From contig JAXLVB010000002.1 of NCBI GenBank assembly GCA_046329195.1, forward strand, positions 1,798,001-1,862,000: DNA of 64,000 nucleotides. Direction: 5' to 3'. Made by a program: the position numbers and the translations under genes. Shown here piece after piece: positions 62,694 through 64,000 of this stretch. A model generated the notes under the pieces. That model was not told the DNA's origin, did not search any database, and saw nothing but the letters and a program-made list of their open reading frames with translations. Numbering within the stretch: position 1 is the stretch's first letter; each line of letters begins with the position of its first letter. The stretch comes from JAXLVB01 sp046329195. Its GTDB lineage: Bacteria; Bacteroidota; Bacteroidia; Cytophagales; Spirosomataceae.

Positions 62694-63460
62694 AAAAAGT
62701 AGCATTCATCACAGGTGGGACTCGGGGCATTGGCTTAGGCATTGCCGAACAGTTAGCTCAACTTGGCTTTCATTTGGCTATCAATGGGGTACGTGAGCCG
62801 GCCTTGGTACAGGACGTCGTTAAGCACCTCCAACAGTGGGGTAGCAAGGTCATTTATTGCCAAGGTGATGTAGCATCAAGCGAAGCACGAGCGTCAATGC
62901 TCCAGCAGATTAGAACCCAGTTTGGGCGCTTAAATATCTTGGTCAACAATGCAGGCGTAGCACCCAAAGTGCGGAATGACCTATTAGCTACCACCGAAGA
63001 TAGCTATGATTTTGTGTTAGACACCAACTTAAAAGGCCCTTTTTTCTTGACACAAGCCGTGGCCAACTGGATGATTGAACAAAAGAATGAAAACCCTGAT
63101 TTTGAAGGAAGTATCATCACCATCTCGTCCATTTCGGCTACGGTAGCATCTATAAATCGGGGAGAATATTGCATTTCGAAAGCAGGTTTAGGCATGCTCA
63201 CCCAGCTTTTTGCCGCCCGCTTGGGCGAGTTCCAAATACCAGTATATGAGGTTCGCCCTGGAATTATCAAAACAGACATGACAGCAGGAGTGACAGAAAA
63301 ATACGACCAACTCATCTCGAACGGCCTTACGGTTCAGCCTCGATGGGGCTATCCTTCTGATATTGGCAAAGCAGTAGCTGCCATCGCTCAAGGTTCATTT
63401 CTTTATTCGACGGGACAAGTGTTCATGATAGATGGTGGACTTACTTTAGCCCGATTATAA
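62690..63460 (+). CDS. Short-chain dehydrogenase/reductase, 3-oxoacyl-ACP-reductase-like
   Basis: A 256-residue NAD(P)-dependent enzyme. The cofactor motif TGGTRGIG (8-15), NNAG (86-89), the catalytic Ser147, Tyr160 and Lys164 (YCISK), and PGIIKTDMT after it are complete. Homology alone suggests a FabG-like name, but overlap with the OYE-like gene and the downstream position of GH78 and GH88 suggest a carbohydrate substrate, possibly a keto-uronate as with KduD. This last step is inference. Confidence 0.92.
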   Translation: MKKVAFITGGTRGIGLGIAEQLAQLGFHLAINGVREPALVQDVVKHLQQWGSKVIYCQGDVASSEARASMLQQIRTQFGRLNILVNNAGVAPKVRNDLLATTEDSYDFVLDTNLKGPFFLTQAVANWMIEQKNENPDFEGSIITISSISATVASINRGEYCISKAGLGMLTQLFAARLGEFQIPVYEVRPGIIKTDMTAGVTEKYDQLISNGLTVQPRWGYPSDIGKAVAAIAQGSFLYSTGQVFMIDGGLTLARL

Positions 63461-63528
63461 GTACAGTTACCGCTAGAATTCTACACCTCAAATCGCTCAT
63501 TATCAACCTCTAAAACCAATAAAAACCG

Positions 63529-64000
63529 ATGGAAAATTCACTGTTTTCTCGAAGAAAATTTATTAAAGCTACGGCGGCAAGTTCCGCCGCCTTGGCTATT
63601 CCAACCATTATTCCATCCAGTGCTTTTGGGGCTAACGACCGCCTGAGGGTAGCAGTCATTGGGATTAATGGTCGAGGCAAAGACCATATCGGAGGCTTCA
63701 TGAAACTCGAAAATGTAGAAGTGGCTACCCTATGTGATGTGGATAAAGTGGTCTTACAAAATGGGGCTAATGAGTTTGAGAAAAAGTATAACAAAAAAGT
63801 TGCTACTGAACAAGACCTCCGCAGGGTTTATGAAGACAAAACCATTGATGCGGTGAGCATTGCCACACCTAACCACTGGCATGCCTTAGCAGCCATTTGG
63901 GCCTGCCAAGCAGGCAAAGATGTGTACGTCGAAAAGCCAGCAAGCCATAACTTTTACGAAGGTAAAAAACTCGTGGAAGCTGCCGCCAAATACAACCGAA
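63529..64000 (+). CDS. Gfo/Idh/MocA family oxidoreductase with Tat signal (partial, runs off the window)
   Basis: The first 157 residues are seen. The protein begins MENSLFSRRKFIKATAASSA, a twin-arginine signal (SRRKFIK). The NAD(P) Rossmann fold follows with VAVIGINGRGKDH, LCDVDK, the SIATPNHWHALAAIWA segment, and VEKPASHNFYEG carrying the usual EKP lysine. Such exported enzymes oxidise or reduce sugars with a tightly bound cofactor. It lies 68 nt after the SDR and continues beyond 64000. Confidence 0.9.
   Translation, partial: MENSLFSRRKFIKATAASSAALAIPTIIPSSAFGANDRLRVAVIGINGRGKDHIGGFMKLENVEVATLCDVDKVVLQNGANEFEKKYNKKVATEQDLRRVYEDKTIDAVSIATPNHWHALAAIWACQAGKDVYVEKPASHNFYEGKKLVEAAAKYNR

Overview
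The window looks like chromosome of a Bacteroidota bacterium, most likely Cytophagales of the Spirosomataceae/Runella type. Supporting signs are two SusC/SusD pairs, several TonB-dependent receptors with carboxypeptidase-like N-termini, DUF4249, DUF2911 and DUF4290 proteins, a 58-residue histone H1-like protein, LytTR two-component systems, an FG-GAP/UnbV protein, and promoters of the Bacteroidota form (TTTG, about 20 nt, TAnnTTTG) instead of E. coli -35/-10 boxes. Shine-Dalgarno sequences are weak or absent. I saw no rRNA, tRNA, CRISPR array, phage or intact insertion sequence. The genus is an inference.

Layout. 0.3-5.1 kb (minus): two tandem DUF4249 lipoproteins followed by a TonB-dependent receptor. 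5.2-13.7 kb: gamma-glutamyltransferase, an animal-type haem peroxidase, biotin carboxylase, a divergent GTP cyclohydrolase II-like protein, a DUF2911 protein, a VOC protein and an alpha-oxoamine synthase (probable serine palmitoyltransferase). 13.8-18.6 kb: histone H1-like protein, a membrane protein, a MATE exporter, and the DUF4290-murA pair. 18.8-24.4 kb: an orphan LytTR regulator convergent with a LytS-type kinase/LytTR regulator pair, then an outer-membrane beta-barrel receptor. 24.4-25.4 kb: about 1 kb without a recognisable gene but rich in inverted repeats. 25.4-28.6 kb: malonyl-CoA-synthetase-like enzyme, a 36-residue membrane peptide and a sodium:solute symporter. 28.7-39.4 kb: two SusC/SusD pairs whose promoters, leaders and SusC N-termini are clearly related. 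39.6-45.8 kb: FG-GAP/UnbV lipoprotein, membrane M28 peptidase, and an unrecognised secreted protein.

45.9-50.3 kb: an AraC regulator divergent from MFS transporter, phytanoyl-CoA-dioxygenase-like oxygenase and aldo/keto reductase. 50.4-53.9 kb: GMC oxidoreductase and two xylose-isomerase-like TIM-barrel proteins, probably one sugar-oxidation operon. 54.1-56.8 kb: ABC ATPase, membrane protein, YtrA-type GntR repressor and an exported beta-rich protein, with a matching operator at the promoter. 57.0-64.0 kb: alpha-L-rhamnosidase (GH78), GH88 unsaturated-uronyl hydrolase, Old-Yellow-Enzyme-like reductase, SDR and the start of a Tat-exported Gfo/Idh/MocA oxidoreductase. The right-hand third therefore reads as machinery for complex, probably rhamnose- and uronate-containing glycans.

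The points I rate highest are: a hairpin with one compensatory pair change and a shared loop hexamer in both SusC leaders; the GTP cyclohydrolase II-like protein lacking the catalytic tyrosine; MurA with Asp in place of the fosfomycin-reactive Cys; the GntR operator; a consensus promoter buried in a 41-nt palindrome at 24.9 kb; and an unrecognised secreted 492-residue protein. Several gene starts were moved because promoter elements lie over the longer alternatives.
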